From: an uncultured Prevotellaceae bacterium
GTDB lineage: Bacteria > Bacteroidota > Bacteroidia > Bacteroidales > Bacteroidaceae
Assembly: GCA_900313235.1 (NCBI GenBank)
Contig: OMQN01000008.1
Coordinates: 1 to 59,432, forward strand
DNA length: 59,432 bases
Direction of reading: 5' to 3'
The notes below the pieces were generated by a model, which did no database searches, was not told where the DNA came from, and worked only from the letters and a program-made list of their open reading frames with translations. Positions 1 to 7,992 of this stretch are shown here, piece by piece. The position numbers and the translations under genes are program-made. Position 1 is the first letter of the stretch. Every line of letters starts with the position of its first letter.

Positions 1-429
1 GTTGGGCTGTTCGCTGTTATTCACTTTGACCACCACCTCGTTCATGCGCTTGTCGCGATATAAGAAAGGTGTCACGTCGATGGTGAAGGGGGTGTAGCCG
101 TAGCCGTGCTGTCCTGCCTTCTGTCCGTTGACGAAGACTTCGGCCTTCTGGTAGACACCCTCGAAGTGAAGCTTTACCAGTTCACCAATGGGAGTCTTGA
201 AGCTTTTGCGATACTCGCCATTACCTGCGGCATACCAGCCACCACCCGTGCCAGTAGGGCCTTTCTCAGGATCGGGAGCCGTAAAGATGTCCCAGTCGTG
301 AGGTAAATCTACACTGATGGTCTTACCGTTGTGAGTAAACTTCCAACCGTCATCGAAGAGTTGGTTTGTCTGTGCTGAGGCGCATATAAAGGCCACCAAC
401 ATCATGGTGCATAAAAAGAAACGCTTCAT
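1..429 (-). CDS. Glycoside hydrolase family 2 protein (beta-galactosidase-like), N-terminal part
   Basis: The reading frame starts at 429 and is open to the left window edge (143 codons seen). It begins with MKRFFLCTMMLVAFICASAQ, a signal peptide. It continues into the GH2 sugar-binding domain: LFDDGWKF, then DLPHDWDIF, GGGWYAAGNGEYRKSF and the jelly-roll motif FEGVYQKAEVFVNGQKAG. Family knowledge: GH2 enzymes with this N-terminus are secreted or periplasmic beta-galactosidases or related beta-glycosidases acting on plant or host glycans. The catalytic domain lies outside the window, so substrate cannot be assigned. A good promoter lies 45-75 bases upstream. Confidence 0.88.
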   Translation of the reverse strand, partial: MKRFFLCTMMLVAFICASAQTNQLFDDGWKFTHNGKTISVDLPHDWDIFTAPDPEKGPTGTGGGWYAAGNGEYRKSFKTPIGELVKLHFEGVYQKAEVFVNGQKAGQHGYGYTPFTIDVTPFLYRDKRMNEVVVKVNNSEQPN

Positions 430-473
430 GTCAGTAATAATAGAACAAATGGTTATAAGTTAGATTTATGCTG

Positions 474-504
474 CAAAGATACAAAGAAATATCTAATTAA
501 CCAA
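474..504 (-). promoter_or_regulatory. Promoter of the GH2 gene
   Basis: On the minus strand TATCTTTG (474-481) matches the Bacteroidota -7 box TAnnTTTG. TTGG at 501-504 lies 19 bases upstream as the -33 element. The start codon of the GH2 gene is at 429. Confidence 0.7.
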
Positions 505-727
505 GAATTCGCATAAAATAACATGAGGTGCAACCCTTCAAACGAGAAAAGCTGGAATCGTAGGGATGTGTCCAACTTTCTGGGTTCACTTCATCCTCTT
601 AAATCCTTGGGGTTCAAGATGAATAAGATACAGCTAACACAGATGCGAGATAGCTGTATTTGCATGCTAAGAACAGCTAAAACAGTGCTGGCTTAGCTGT
701 TCCCGCAGCTGTATCAGCTGTATATTT

Positions 728-1020
728 CAGAAAAGGACCCCACATTCCCCCGATGCCTTTATTTACAGGGGTTCCAGGGTGGGGAACCCATCTTGAGGTT
801 CCCCACAGATTCCCCATATATTCCCCCTTTCAATATATCTTAAATGCCCACCAATTATACGAATTGAACGATTTTTGGCACAAGACAGATTGACAACTGA
901 AGATTGACAGATAGGGTGGGGAACCTGTGGGGAATGTATGGGGAACCTCGGAAAGGGTTCCCCACCTCTCTATCCCTTTCTACATCGGCATTCCGAGAGA
1001 TTTGTGGGGAATGTGGGACA
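728..1020. repeat. Gene-free stretch with inverted GGGGAACC / GGTTCCCC repeats
   Basis: No credible gene is seen in 430-1102. GGGGAACC occurs at 781, 918 and 940, and its complement GGTTCCCC at 797 and 956. The pairs 781/797 and 940/956 face each other with 8-base gaps. Several looser GTGGGGAATGT and ATTCCCC words lie around them. Upstream (about 625-725) are runs built on AGCTGTAT and CAGCTGT words; similar words recur at 57449-57502. The meaning is unknown; it may be debris of a mobile element or a protein-binding array. Confidence 0.5.
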
Positions 1021-1041
1021 TATAGTCTTTTCGTTAATATG

Positions 1042-1081
1042 CAATAACCCTGCCTTCTCATACTAGAAAGCAGGGTTATTG
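1042..1081 (-). terminator. Hairpin terminator after the 509-aa LRR protein gene
   Basis: CAATAACCCTG at the left arm pairs with CAGGGTTATTG at the right arm, with the stem extended by a TTCT/AGAA segment around a short loop. It lies 22 bases beyond the stop codon of the minus-strand gene ending at 1103. Confidence 0.75.
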
Positions 1082-1102
1082 ATATCGGAGGTGGTGATTA
1101 CT

Positions 1103-2632
1103 TTAATTCACCACGACCTTACGCGTCGTTCCGTCTTTCATTCGAATGATGTTTAGGCCTGGCTGTGGTTCAATAAGATGTTTTCCATCAAGAGAGTAAG
1201 AATGACTATCCTTAACATCATTTTTTACTGTGTTGTTAATACCAGTCATATCTTTCTCTTCAACCCATACAAATTTCTTCCAGCCTTCACATGCTTTATA
1301 CAGGTTCATTGTACCTTTAGGAATGTAAAATGAGGCATTGTTGAATATGGTAGAGGAAAATGTATTCTCATTTATATCCATTGGTTCCATTATCATACTG
1401 TTAATCTCTACCATATCTCCTTTAATATTGTTGAAATAAAAGGCTTTGTCGTCAATGCTTTTTACACTGTTTGGGATTGTAATACTAGTGAGATTGTTAC
1501 AATTGCAGAAAGCCATATAACCAATGCTCGTCACGCTGTTGGGAATGGTGACGGAGGTAAGGCCAGAGCAATCGTTGAAAGCCATATAACCAATGCTCGT
1601 CACATTGTTTCCGATAGTGACAGAGGTGAGGCCAGAGCAATACTGGAAAGCACTGTTCCCAATAGTCGTTACGCTGTTTGGAATCGTAATACTTGTGAGA
1701 TTGCTACACCAATAGAATGCCTCGGCTTTGATGCTTGTTACGCTATTTGGAATCGTAATGCTAGTGAGTCCACACTGGTAGAATACCCCAGGTTCTATGC
1801 TTGTTACGCTGTTTGGAATCGTAATACTTGTAAGATTTCCACAATATTGGAATGCACTACTTCCTATGCTTGTTACACTATTTGGAATTGTAATACTCGT
1901 GAGTTTGCCGCAGTTTTTAAATGCATTGGATCCTATGTTTGTTACGCTGTTTGGAATCGTTATTGATTGTAGATTTCCGCAGTTAGCAAATGCCCAACTA
2001 TTAATTTCAGTAATTCCATTTGGTATATTTATATCTTTGAGAACAGTCTCATTCAGTATAAGTTCATACCTCTGAATATCACCAAAATACCCTTTATAGA
2101 AGTCCATCATACACCATTGGCTAAGGTCTTCAATATGTATTCTTTCCAAAGGTATTAAATTTGTATAGCTTGAGCCACTCCAATAACTAGCAAAAGCTTC
2201 TTTCCCGATTTTTTTTATTGTTGGTGGAAGATAAATATCAGTGAATTTATTATAGACACAATTCTTTCTATAGCTAGGGCTATTTTCGTTATCCGTATAA
2301 ATTAAGTTTGTAAATGTGTAATCTCCAATGGAAGTTACTTTTCTCAGACGTCCCATATAAGAAACCTCAGATGGTATTTTTAGAATATCGATATTTGAAT
2401 AACCAGTAGAATAATAGTGTATATAATCTCGATTAAAATTAGAATCATGTATTGTTCTACTATATATCCCCTCTGCTGTAACCTCGAGTTCTTTACCGTC
2501 ATTAGAGTAATTGTAATAGATAGTGACACCATCAGCATTTACAACTGCAATGTCGTAGGCGAAAACCTTCGTTCCTGCCATGCTCATTAATAGAGTAAGC
2601 AGAAAAGTAAATTTAAAATGATTCATAATCAT
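1103..2632 (-). CDS. BspA-like leucine-rich repeat surface protein (509 aa)
   Basis: A signal peptide (residues 1-25, ending in KVFA) is followed by a non-repetitive region with few LRRs (about 30-190), then about nine LRR_5 (BspA/Treponema pallidum type) repeats of 23 residues with the core SITIPNSVTSIG.AF..C. The protein ends in a conserved tail (DGKHLIEPQPGLNIIRMKDG, then a basic KVVVN end) shared with the gene at 2699-4669 and the one at 15185-15952. Family knowledge: BspA-like proteins are secreted or surface-bound and often bind host matrix proteins or other bacteria. Inference: exported, possibly through T9SS by its short C-terminal tail. MIMNH has two possible starts two codons apart; the outer one is used here. 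No promoter is clear in the 66-base gap upstream, so it may be read with the 656-aa gene through a leaky terminator. Confidence 0.87.
   Translation of the reverse strand: MIMNHFKFTFLLTLLMSMAGTKVFAYDIAVVNADGVTIYYNYSNDGKELEVTAEGIYSRTIHDSNFNRDYIHYYSTGYSNIDILKIPSEVSYMGRLRKVTSIGDYTFTNLIYTDNENSPSYRKNCVYNKFTDIYLPPTIKKIGKEAFASYWSGSSYTNLIPLERIHIEDLSQWCMMDFYKGYFGDIQRYELILNETVLKDINIPNGITEINSWAFANCGNLQSITIPNSVTNIGSNAFKNCGKLTSITIPNSVTSIGSSAFQYCGNLTSITIPNSVTSIEPGVFYQCGLTSITIPNSVTSIKAEAFYWCSNLTSITIPNSVTTIGNSAFQYCSGLTSVTIGNNVTSIGYMAFNDCSGLTSVTIPNSVTSIGYMAFCNCNNLTSITIPNSVKSIDDKAFYFNNIKGDMVEINSMIMEPMDINENTFSSTIFNNASFYIPKGTMNLYKACEGWKKFVWVEEKDMTGINNTVKNDVKDSHSYSLDGKHLIEPQPGLNIIRMKDGTTRKVVVN
1480..1985 (-). repeat. 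LRR-coding 69-bp DNA repeats
   Basis: Tandem units of about 69 bp (23 codons) encode the LRR_5 repeats. Unit-to-unit identity is high, with the conserved core GTTACGCTGTTTGGAATCGT on the plus strand. The same kind of units occur in the neighbouring gene at 3600-4490. Confidence 0.85.
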
Positions 2633-2654
2633 TGCGTTTTAAGTTATTATTTAA

Positions 2655-2690
2655 CAGTAGGAACTGGGAGCAACGTCCCTGTTCCTACTG
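2655..2690 (-). terminator. Strong hairpin terminator between the two BspA-like genes
   Basis: CAGTAGGAAC (2655-2664) pairs perfectly with GTTCCTACTG (2681-2690), and GGGA/TCCC extends the stem inside. It lies just beyond the stop of the 656-aa gene (2699). The downstream minus strand is AT-rich but has no long T run, so read-through into the 509-aa gene is possible. Confidence 0.75.
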
Positions 2691-2698
2691 CGATTACT

Positions 2699-4669
2699 TT
2701 ACTTCGCCACAACCTTACGCGTCGTTCCGTCTTTCATGCGAATAACGTTCACGCCCTTCTTCGGGGTGTCCACGCGTTTACCATCGATGGTGAATATCAT
2801 GGCACTGCCATTTTTGCTACCCATTATCTGGTCAATGCCAGTTTCTTGAGTGAATGTACCAGTAACTGTTACATCGTGTGCAGGCATTGTTGCAGGAATC
2901 TCACTCCATCCGCTGAAGGTATATCCTTCCTTGGTTGGTGCTGGTTCTGGCGTAATAGTTGCACCATACTCAACATCCAATGTTTTGTATACTACACCAT
3001 CCACCTTATAAGTCAGCTTATACTTGTTTACTTCGAATGTACCAGTAACAGTTACATCATGTGCAGGCATCGTTGTAGGTAATCCGGTCCAGCCGCTGAA
3101 TGTATATCCTTCCTTGGTTGGTGCTGGCTCTGGGGTAATCGTTGCGCCATACTCAACATCGTAGGACTTGTACACTTCTCCATCCACCTTATAAGTTAGC
3201 TTATATGTATTAATGCTGAACGTACCTGTAACAGTTACATCGTGGGCAGGCATCGTTGTAGGTAATCCATTCCATCCAGAGAAGGTGTATCCTTCCTTCG
3301 TTGGTTCAGCTTCAGGTGTGATAGTTGCACCTTCTTCAACTTGATATGACTTATATATATTATCGTCAATCATGTATGTGAGAATGTACATTGGCATGAT
3401 TTTTACTATGTTATTAAATCCACTCCATGGCTCAACTGCTTTGTAAGTATCGAGTGACTCTTCTGGCACATGAAGTGTAGCATATTCTATATAAGAATCT
3501 GTAAATGCATCACTATTTGTGCTTGGAACGTTTTCTGCATAGCAAAACATGTCAGTGAGGTCAGAACATTTTGCAAAAGCCTGAGATCCTATTGATTTTA
3601 TTCCACTCCCAATGGTGATGGAGGTAAGGCCTTTGCAACCATTGAAAGCATAATTACCAATACTCGTCACGCTGTTGGGGATGGTGACAGAGGTCAGGCT
3701 AGAACATTCATAGAAAGCTTTACCGCCAATACTCGTTACACTATTGCCTATGGTGAGGGAGGTTAGGCTAGAACAGCTATAGAAAGCATAATTACCAATA
3801 CTCGTCACGCTGTTGCCGATGGTGACTGAAGTAAGGCCAGTGCAGGAATTGAAAGCATAACTTCCAATAAACGTCACGCTGTTGGGGATAGTGACGGAGG
3901 TAAGGCCAGAGCAAGCAGAGAAAGCAGACTCGCCAATACTCGTCACGCTGTTGGGAATGGTGATGGAGGTAAGGCCAGAGCAATAATAGAAGGCACTACC
4001 GCCAATACTCGTCACGCCATCAGGGATAACCAAATTTGTGATTTCCGTATTTTCATCACTATAAAGATGATGAGCGTATTCCAACGGATTAGCAAACCCA
4101 CCGGAGAAAGAGATTCCGCACCATGCAGCAATATCACTGACAATTACCTTGGTAAGGCTAGAGCAATAATAGAAGGCACTACCGCCAATACTTGTCACGC
4201 TATTGCCAATGGTAACGGAGGTCAGGCTATAGCAATATTCGAAAGCATAACTGCCAATACTCGTCACGCTGTTGGGAATGGTGATGGAGGTAAGGCCAGT
4301 GCAGAAATTGAAAGCATTTTCACCAATACTCGTCACGCTGTTGGGAATGGTGATGGAGGTAAGGCCAGTGCAGAATTTGAAAGCATAATTACCAATACTC
4401 GTCACGCTGTTGGGGATGGTGACAGAGGTCAGGCTAGAACATTCATAGAAAGCAGAAGAGCCAATACTCGTCACGCTGTAAGTGACATTATCATAATTGA
4501 CAGTCTCTGGAATTGCTATATTTCCCACATATTTATCAGGATTTCCTGTTACCTCAGCTTGTTTAGCTTTAGCTACAAGATTATAATAAATACCGTCAAT
4601 CTCTACAGCATCAGCAAATGCAAAAAGAGGGAATAAAGCCAATAAAAACGTAAATAGATTCTTTTTCAT
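2699..4669 (-). CDS. BspA-like LRR protein with three Listeria-Bacteroides (InlB B-type) repeats (656 aa)
   Basis: The signal peptide MKKNLFTFLLALFPLFAFAD is followed by a domain start DGIYYNLVAK (seen in many Prevotella LRR proteins), about twelve LRR_5 units of 23 residues, one non-LRR insert (VIVSDIAAWCGISFSGGFAN), and a linker. Then come three tandem 61-residue Flg_new/InlB B-type repeats (cores KEGYTFSGW and MPAHDVTVTGTF), and the tail GVNVIRMKDGTTRKVVAK. Family knowledge: LRR_5 arrays mediate adhesion, and B-type repeats act as stalks or spacers. Inference: a long surface adhesin. The C-terminal tail is nearly the same as in its downstream neighbour, which suggests tandem duplication. 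It starts at the only Met that gives an intact signal peptide. Confidence 0.9.
   Translation of the reverse strand: MKKNLFTFLLALFPLFAFADAVEIDGIYYNLVAKAKQAEVTGNPDKYVGNIAIPETVNYDNVTYSVTSIGSSAFYECSSLTSVTIPNSVTSIGNYAFKFCTGLTSITIPNSVTSIGENAFNFCTGLTSITIPNSVTSIGSYAFEYCYSLTSVTIGNSVTSIGGSAFYYCSSLTKVIVSDIAAWCGISFSGGFANPLEYAHHLYSDENTEITNLVIPDGVTSIGGSAFYYCSGLTSITIPNSVTSIGESAFSACSGLTSVTIPNSVTFIGSYAFNSCTGLTSVTIGNSVTSIGNYAFYSCSSLTSLTIGNSVTSIGGKAFYECSSLTSVTIPNSVTSIGNYAFNGCKGLTSITIGSGIKSIGSQAFAKCSDLTDMFCYAENVPSTNSDAFTDSYIEYATLHVPEESLDTYKAVEPWSGFNNIVKIMPMYILTYMIDDNIYKSYQVEEGATITPEAEPTKEGYTFSGWNGLPTTMPAHDVTVTGTFSINTYKLTYKVDGEVYKSYDVEYGATITPEPAPTKEGYTFSGWTGLPTTMPAHDVTVTGTFEVNKYKLTYKVDGVVYKTLDVEYGATITPEPAPTKEGYTFSGWSEIPATMPAHDVTVTGTFTQETGIDQIMGSKNGSAMIFTIDGKRVDTPKKGVNVIRMKDGTTRKVVAK
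2852..3400 (-). repeat. Three 183-bp InlB B-type repeat units
   Basis: Near-identical units begin at about 2852, 3035 and 3218 (exactly 183 bp = 61 codons apart), each with the phrase for MPAHDVTVTGTF followed by a KVDG/IDD segment. Confidence 0.85.
3600..4490 (-). repeat. LRR-coding 69-bp DNA repeats
   Basis: Tandem 69-bp units with the plus-strand core CCAATACTCGTCACGCTGTT recur through most of this stretch, broken by one unrelated insert at about 4020-4150. Several pairs are almost identical over 60 bases, which offers a substrate for slippage or recombination with the array at 1480-1985. Confidence 0.85.
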
Positions 4670-4720
4670 AATGCGTAGTATTTAATTTGTAAATAAGTAT
4701 TTCTCATCATAGAAATGAAA

Positions 4721-5113
4721 CTAATGAATCATTTTTATTATTTCTTCTATTCTTTTTTTAAACTTATATGGCACAGCCTGTTGGGGATTATAAAGTTGCC
4801 AATATGTTTCTGCCAACTTTTGATCGTATGGTTTACCCTTTAGTAACAATGGTCTATTCGCCAATTCATCTAAAAAAACGCAAATATAGTGCTTGTGCTC
4901 ATTTTGCATATTTATGTCTGGACTATCCCAGTTATATATTGTATATTCAGAATCGTTAACAATAATCAAGCGTTTCAATGAGGAATGCAAATATGCTTGA
5001 CCTATAGTGTTGCCTTCTTCATCTGTTTTGTAACAATATACACCTTCATAATCCTTGAGAAATACCAAATTAACGATATATTTTTCAAGACAATTGTTTT
5101 TGGGGAATCCCAT
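4721..5113 (-). CDS. Hypothetical protein (about 130 aa)
   Basis: I do not recognise this protein. It is soluble, with no signal peptide or membrane segment. It is rich in aromatic residues and ends with a basic-hydrophobic helix (KFKKRIEEIIKMI). I chose the ATG at 5113 (MGFPKNNCLEKYIV) because AGGA stands six bases before it. The frame is also open to an ATG at 5161, which would add a basic, less protein-like segment of 16 residues. It stands alone, 50 bases downstream of the start of the 656-aa gene on the same strand. It may read a phenotype together with that gene, but nothing in the sequence says so. Confidence 0.55.
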   Translation of the reverse strand: MGFPKNNCLEKYIVNLVFLKDYEGVYCYKTDEEGNTIGQAYLHSSLKRLIIVNDSEYTIYNWDSPDINMQNEHKHYICVFLDELANRPLLLKGKPYDQKLAETYWQLYNPQQAVPYKFKKRIEEIIKMIH

Positions 5114-5161
5114 ACGCTTTCCTTTTTGCCTATCGCTCCCCCAACTTCGGCGGTTCAACAT

Positions 5162-5714
5162 AGTAATTATATGGAAACAAAAAGGGCGCGGGAGAAACTT
5201 TCTGTCGCTTATCTCACATCCTTGGCCTTCGCATTGCCCTTTCTACTGAGATAAACAACTCAGCCGGCCCACGCCATTGCGTATTATAGAGAATGCATGA
5301 AGCCAATAATGGCTATCAAGCATTGAGGTATAATACACCTTACGTGGACGCTTCGTTGCACTTATCTTCTAGTAGAAACCAAAGGTTGCGAAGTTTTGGA
5401 TGTAGAAGATAACGTTCTGAAAACGTCCTTCGAGGCCTGCCTTACAAGTGGCTTGTGGCCTCTGTTCCATCGATGTCTTGACGTGTCCAGCCACACGTGG
5501 TCCGGCCTTGTCAGTTGCAAAGATAGAGAATAAATTTGTAACTTCCAAATAATTCACGGAAAAAGTATTAGGACTGGCAATCGCCAGCCCTAATGATAGC
5601 AAGACAAATATCCTGTTAGAATCATTATGGATTATTATTCATCCTATATGTCCTTTTCGGTTATATCTTTTTCAGCCCTAGGCATTTTCGGTTTTAAGGG
5701 TTATACATTCTATA
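5162..5714. other. Gene-poor stretch with an orphan promoter
   Basis: No convincing gene is seen. A 77-codon minus-strand frame (5369-5602) reads through the promoter described below and looks accidental. The stretch holds an orphan copy of the toxin-antitoxin promoter (5518-5549) and, downstream of it on the minus strand, a GC-richer segment (about 5380-5520) that could be untranslated RNA or a decayed gene. Confidence 0.5.
5518..5549 (-). promoter_or_regulatory. Orphan promoter duplicated from the toxin-antitoxin promoter
   Basis: TATCTTTG (5518-5525) and TTTG (5546-5549) on the minus strand, 20 bases apart, form a consensus promoter. A 34-base block around it is identical to the promoter at 6292-6323. 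Similarity continues upstream (to about 5605 and 6375) with more mismatches. No recognisable gene follows it. Confidence 0.6.
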
Positions 5715-6056
5715 TTAGAATATCGACTCAATAGTCTTGTCGACAATCTCATTAAAATACTTTTCTTTAATTGATCCGAGACGACGATAAATGTCGCGCT
5801 CAACGTATCCAGCAATTATTTGGCATTTTACCTAACTTGGTTTGGCAAACGAATGGCCAATAAGCATTTCGTCAGTAAGTGGATATGAATACTGAGGATT
5901 GATTTTGTCATTTGATGTAATAAGAACCAGATACAACAATCCCATCTCATCCTCTTGTAGTTCATCGTTTGAAACGATAATTGCTGGATGAGGCTTGAAG
6001 GTTCCATCAGGGAAAAGGAAGTTGACCTCAACAATGTCTCTCTGATGGAACTTCAT
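5715..6056 (-). pseudogene. MazF/PemK-like mRNA-interferase toxin broken by an in-frame TAG
   Basis: From ATG at 6056 the frame reads DIVEVNFLFPDGTFKPHPAI, a typical MazF/PemK-superfamily start, and stops at TAG (5832-5834) after FAKPS. Reading on in the same frame gives VKCQIIAGYVERDIYRRLGS and then about 18 more residues to a natural TAA at 5715-5717. That gives 113 codons in all, the usual length for the family. The stop replaces what is probably a Tyr codon (TAC to TAG). Family knowledge: the C-terminal half holds a conserved part of the fold, so the 74-residue product is probably inactive. The gene overlaps the antitoxin stop by four bases (ATGA), the normal coupled arrangement. Alternative: a sequencing error. 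Confidence 0.8.
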
Positions 6057-6262
6057 AGGTAACGCGCTATTACGTGAGACATACTTTTCTTAGAGTGGCT
6101 CATAAAGGCCTCTCTTTCCTCAAGATAGGTCTCAGACTCCTTGTAGGTTTGTTCAGCAGGAGAGGTCGACCGTTGAGTAAACAATCCTGTAGCAAGTAAT
6201 GCGGCCAACTTGCGGCGGGCCAGGGCATTGTTTTGATTGTATGACAACGTAACTGTACACAT
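6053..6262 (-). CDS. Putative antitoxin of a MazEF-like pair (69 aa)
   Basis: This short protein, with KLAALLATGLF in its middle and EAFMSHSKKSMSHVIARYL at its end, lies directly upstream of the MazF/PemK-like toxin and overlaps it by ATGA. Position and size make it the cognate antitoxin. I see no clear AbrB or ribbon-helix-helix motif, so the family is unassigned. The promoter at 6292-6323 gives a leader of about 30 bases. The toxin is damaged but this gene is intact, so it may persist as an orphan antitoxin. Confidence 0.65.
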   Translation of the reverse strand: MCTVTLSYNQNNALARRKLAALLATGLFTQRSTSPAEQTYKESETYLEEREAFMSHSKKSMSHVIARYL

Positions 6263-6291
6263 AATCTTACTTGTAAGTAGGTTTCACATTG

Positions 6292-6323
6292 CAAAGATAG
6301 AGAATAAATTTGTAACTTCCAAA
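6292..6323 (-). promoter_or_regulatory. Promoter of the toxin-antitoxin pair
   Basis: On the minus strand TATCTTTG (6292-6299) and TTTG (6320-6323), 20 bases apart, form a consensus Bacteroidota promoter 30 bases before the antitoxin ATG. Confidence 0.75.
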
Positions 6324-6617
6324 TGAATTGAAGAAAAAAATAGGAATGGTAATCGCCTGCCATAGTGGTAGCAAGACTAATTTTGATTCCTCCCTATCGC
6401 TCACCCATAAAAACAGGGTTCACACTTATTGCACGATATATCAACGGTTTGCGCGTGAATGTGAAGGCAAATTTTAAGTAAAAACTTCTGTAAGGTATAC
6501 TTGGTGTGCCCAGATTATTGGGGGAAGAATGTGTCAATGCAGCCAATACTCGATTCATTATCTTCCTGTTTATTAGCAACTTAACCGTTTCAATCTGTGT
6601 CAATCGCTTGTAACCTC

Positions 6618-6750
6618 TTGACAAGGGCTTTTTTATTTCGTAACTTTGCATTGACATACTTATCAATCAAGAGTGTTAATCCAACGGAATGGAGTCGCCA
6701 GTTGATGTCAAGGGGCGCAAATGGCAGGCAGCTGACGACTCCGTTATTTT
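6618..6750 (+). ncRNA. Promoter-hairpin element, copy 1 (candidate small RNA or structured leader)
   Basis: TTG (6618) and TAACTTTG (6641-6648) form a consensus promoter (P1). The transcript would run through a conserved stretch of about 95 bases ending in a hairpin. GGAGTCG (6691-6697) pairs with CGACTCC (6736-6742), then CAGTTG pairs with CAGCTG inside, leaving a 24-base loop with the word AAGGGGCGCAAATGGCAGG. GTTATTTT follows, like a terminator. The same element occurs at 11684 and 14929. With copy 3 the similarity reaches further upstream (from 6531). A second promoter and a TPR gene follow. Whether P1 makes a terminated small RNA or an attenuating leader cannot be told from sequence. It resembles no RNA family I can name. 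Confidence 0.55.
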
Positions 6751-6827
6751 AAAAAGTATGAAAGATGAAAAAGAGTATGATTATATCGAAAGAAATGGTT
6801 ACCTTTGCAGAATTAATTAAACAATCA

Positions 6828-7979
6828 ATGATGAAAAGAACAATATTGACGTTGGTCGCTTTACTGGGCATGGTTTCTGCCTGGTCGCAAACAGACGAAA
6901 TAAGTAAGGAACAGGCAGATAAGCTGAACGCTATCACCCTCAAGTTGATGGAGCAGAAACGATATGACGATGCCATCAAAGCCAAGGAGCGTGAACTTGT
7001 CATACTGAAATCGCTGTATGGTGAAACGGATAGCACTTACATCAAACAGTTTGCTTTCAGCGCAAAGTTGTATTACAGGAACAAGCAGTCAGCAGAAGCA
7101 ATCAATGTGATAGAAAAGGCTGCAAACCTTTATGCTGCAAATGTCAGCAATAACGATGCTTTGTATGCGTATTATCTGGACAATCTGTCATTGTATCAGC
7201 TCTCAGTCAATGATTATGTCAAAGCTGCGGAAAACTGTAGGAAAGCATTAACTATCTATGAGAAGTTGGGTCGTAACGATTATGACTTGGCTGTTATTCT
7301 AATGCATATGGCAGAGGCTAGCCATTATATTGACCAGACATCAGAGGCTATCAAATATGAGATACGAGCTCTGAATATTATCAAGAAAATATGTGGCGAG
7401 CATTCTGATGAGTATCTTGAAGAACTGCCCTATCTGCACAAATACTATACTGCTGTAAACGACGAGAAAAACGCCAAGCAGGTGGAAGATAAGATAGCCA
7501 GACTAAACAAAGAAAAGGAAGAAGGCATTGTCGACCTTCCCGAGCCTATCATCTTCAAAAGTGCGGAAGAATGTCGTGAGCATAATAGCGATGCATTCGA
7601 ATGCATTAAATACTACCTGACTCATAAGGTTAGTGCCCCACAGATTGATCAGGCTGCAAGGTATATTCTTAATTGGAGCGAAGCAAGTGCTGATGTGACT
7701 ATCAATATTGGCAAAGAGATGGCCCCTCTGGCTTCCGAAAAGAACCCTGCTTATTTGGTTGCCTATATCGCCTCTTGCAGCTATGTCTGTCTGACGGAAA
7801 ACATGAAAGAGCTTGACGAGCAACATTTTATTCAGGCCATTGACATCCTCCTCCAGTTCTACAAACCCAACAGCCAGCTGACAGGCAAGGTTGACTTATT
7901 GGAAAACTACTTGAAGTTGCAAGAAAAGGGGAAATTGGAAAAGACCCTTCGCAAAGTTTTTGCGGAAGAGAAGAAATAA
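6828..7979 (+). CDS. Secreted TPR-repeat protein (about 383 aa)
   Basis: I set the start at 6828 (MMKRTILTLVALLGMVSAWS), which gives a clean signal peptide. The frame is open to 6765, but that extension crosses a TAnnTTTG box at 6800-6807 that should be the gene's own promoter, with a leader of only about 15 bases. After the signal peptide come helical repeats of TPR type (e.g. YAYYLDNLSLYQLSVNDYVK, AAENCRKALTIYEKLG, AIKYEIRALNIIKKICG) to about residue 230, then a helical C-terminal half with no repeat I recognise. Family knowledge: TPRs bind proteins. Inference: a periplasmic or surface-associated scaffold. The next gene starts 13 bases downstream, so the two are probably cotranscribed. Confidence 0.75.
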   Translation: MMKRTILTLVALLGMVSAWSQTDEISKEQADKLNAITLKLMEQKRYDDAIKAKERELVILKSLYGETDSTYIKQFAFSAKLYYRNKQSAEAINVIEKAANLYAANVSNNDALYAYYLDNLSLYQLSVNDYVKAAENCRKALTIYEKLGRNDYDLAVILMHMAEASHYIDQTSEAIKYEIRALNIIKKICGEHSDEYLEELPYLHKYYTAVNDEKNAKQVEDKIARLNKEKEEGIVDLPEPIIFKSAEECREHNSDAFECIKYYLTHKVSAPQIDQAARYILNWSEASADVTINIGKEMAPLASEKNPAYLVAYIASCSYVCLTENMKELDEQHFIQAIDILLQFYKPNSQLTGKVDLLENYLKLQEKGKLEKTLRKVFAEEKK

Positions 7980-7992
7980 TAGGCTCATTTTT

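Noticed and set aside
3600-4490. Regularly spaced repeats that might be taken for a CRISPR array
   Set aside because: Units are 69 bp, in frame, and code for LRR_5 repeats; there are no spacers or cas genes.
5369-5602. 77-codon minus-strand frame ending in a hydrophobic stretch
   Set aside because: Its N-terminal part covers the orphan promoter block (5518-5549), so it could not be translated from that promoter, and it has no family or ribosome site.
6394-6666. 90-codon minus-strand frame
   Set aside because: It is the complement of the first promoter-hairpin element and its upstream region; a similar frame (14654-14914) appears on the third copy for the same reason.
6765-6827. N-terminal extension of the TPR gene back to 6765
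   Set aside because: The extension is not a signal peptide and covers the gene's own TAnnTTTG box at 6800-6807; the start at 6828 gives a standard signal peptide.
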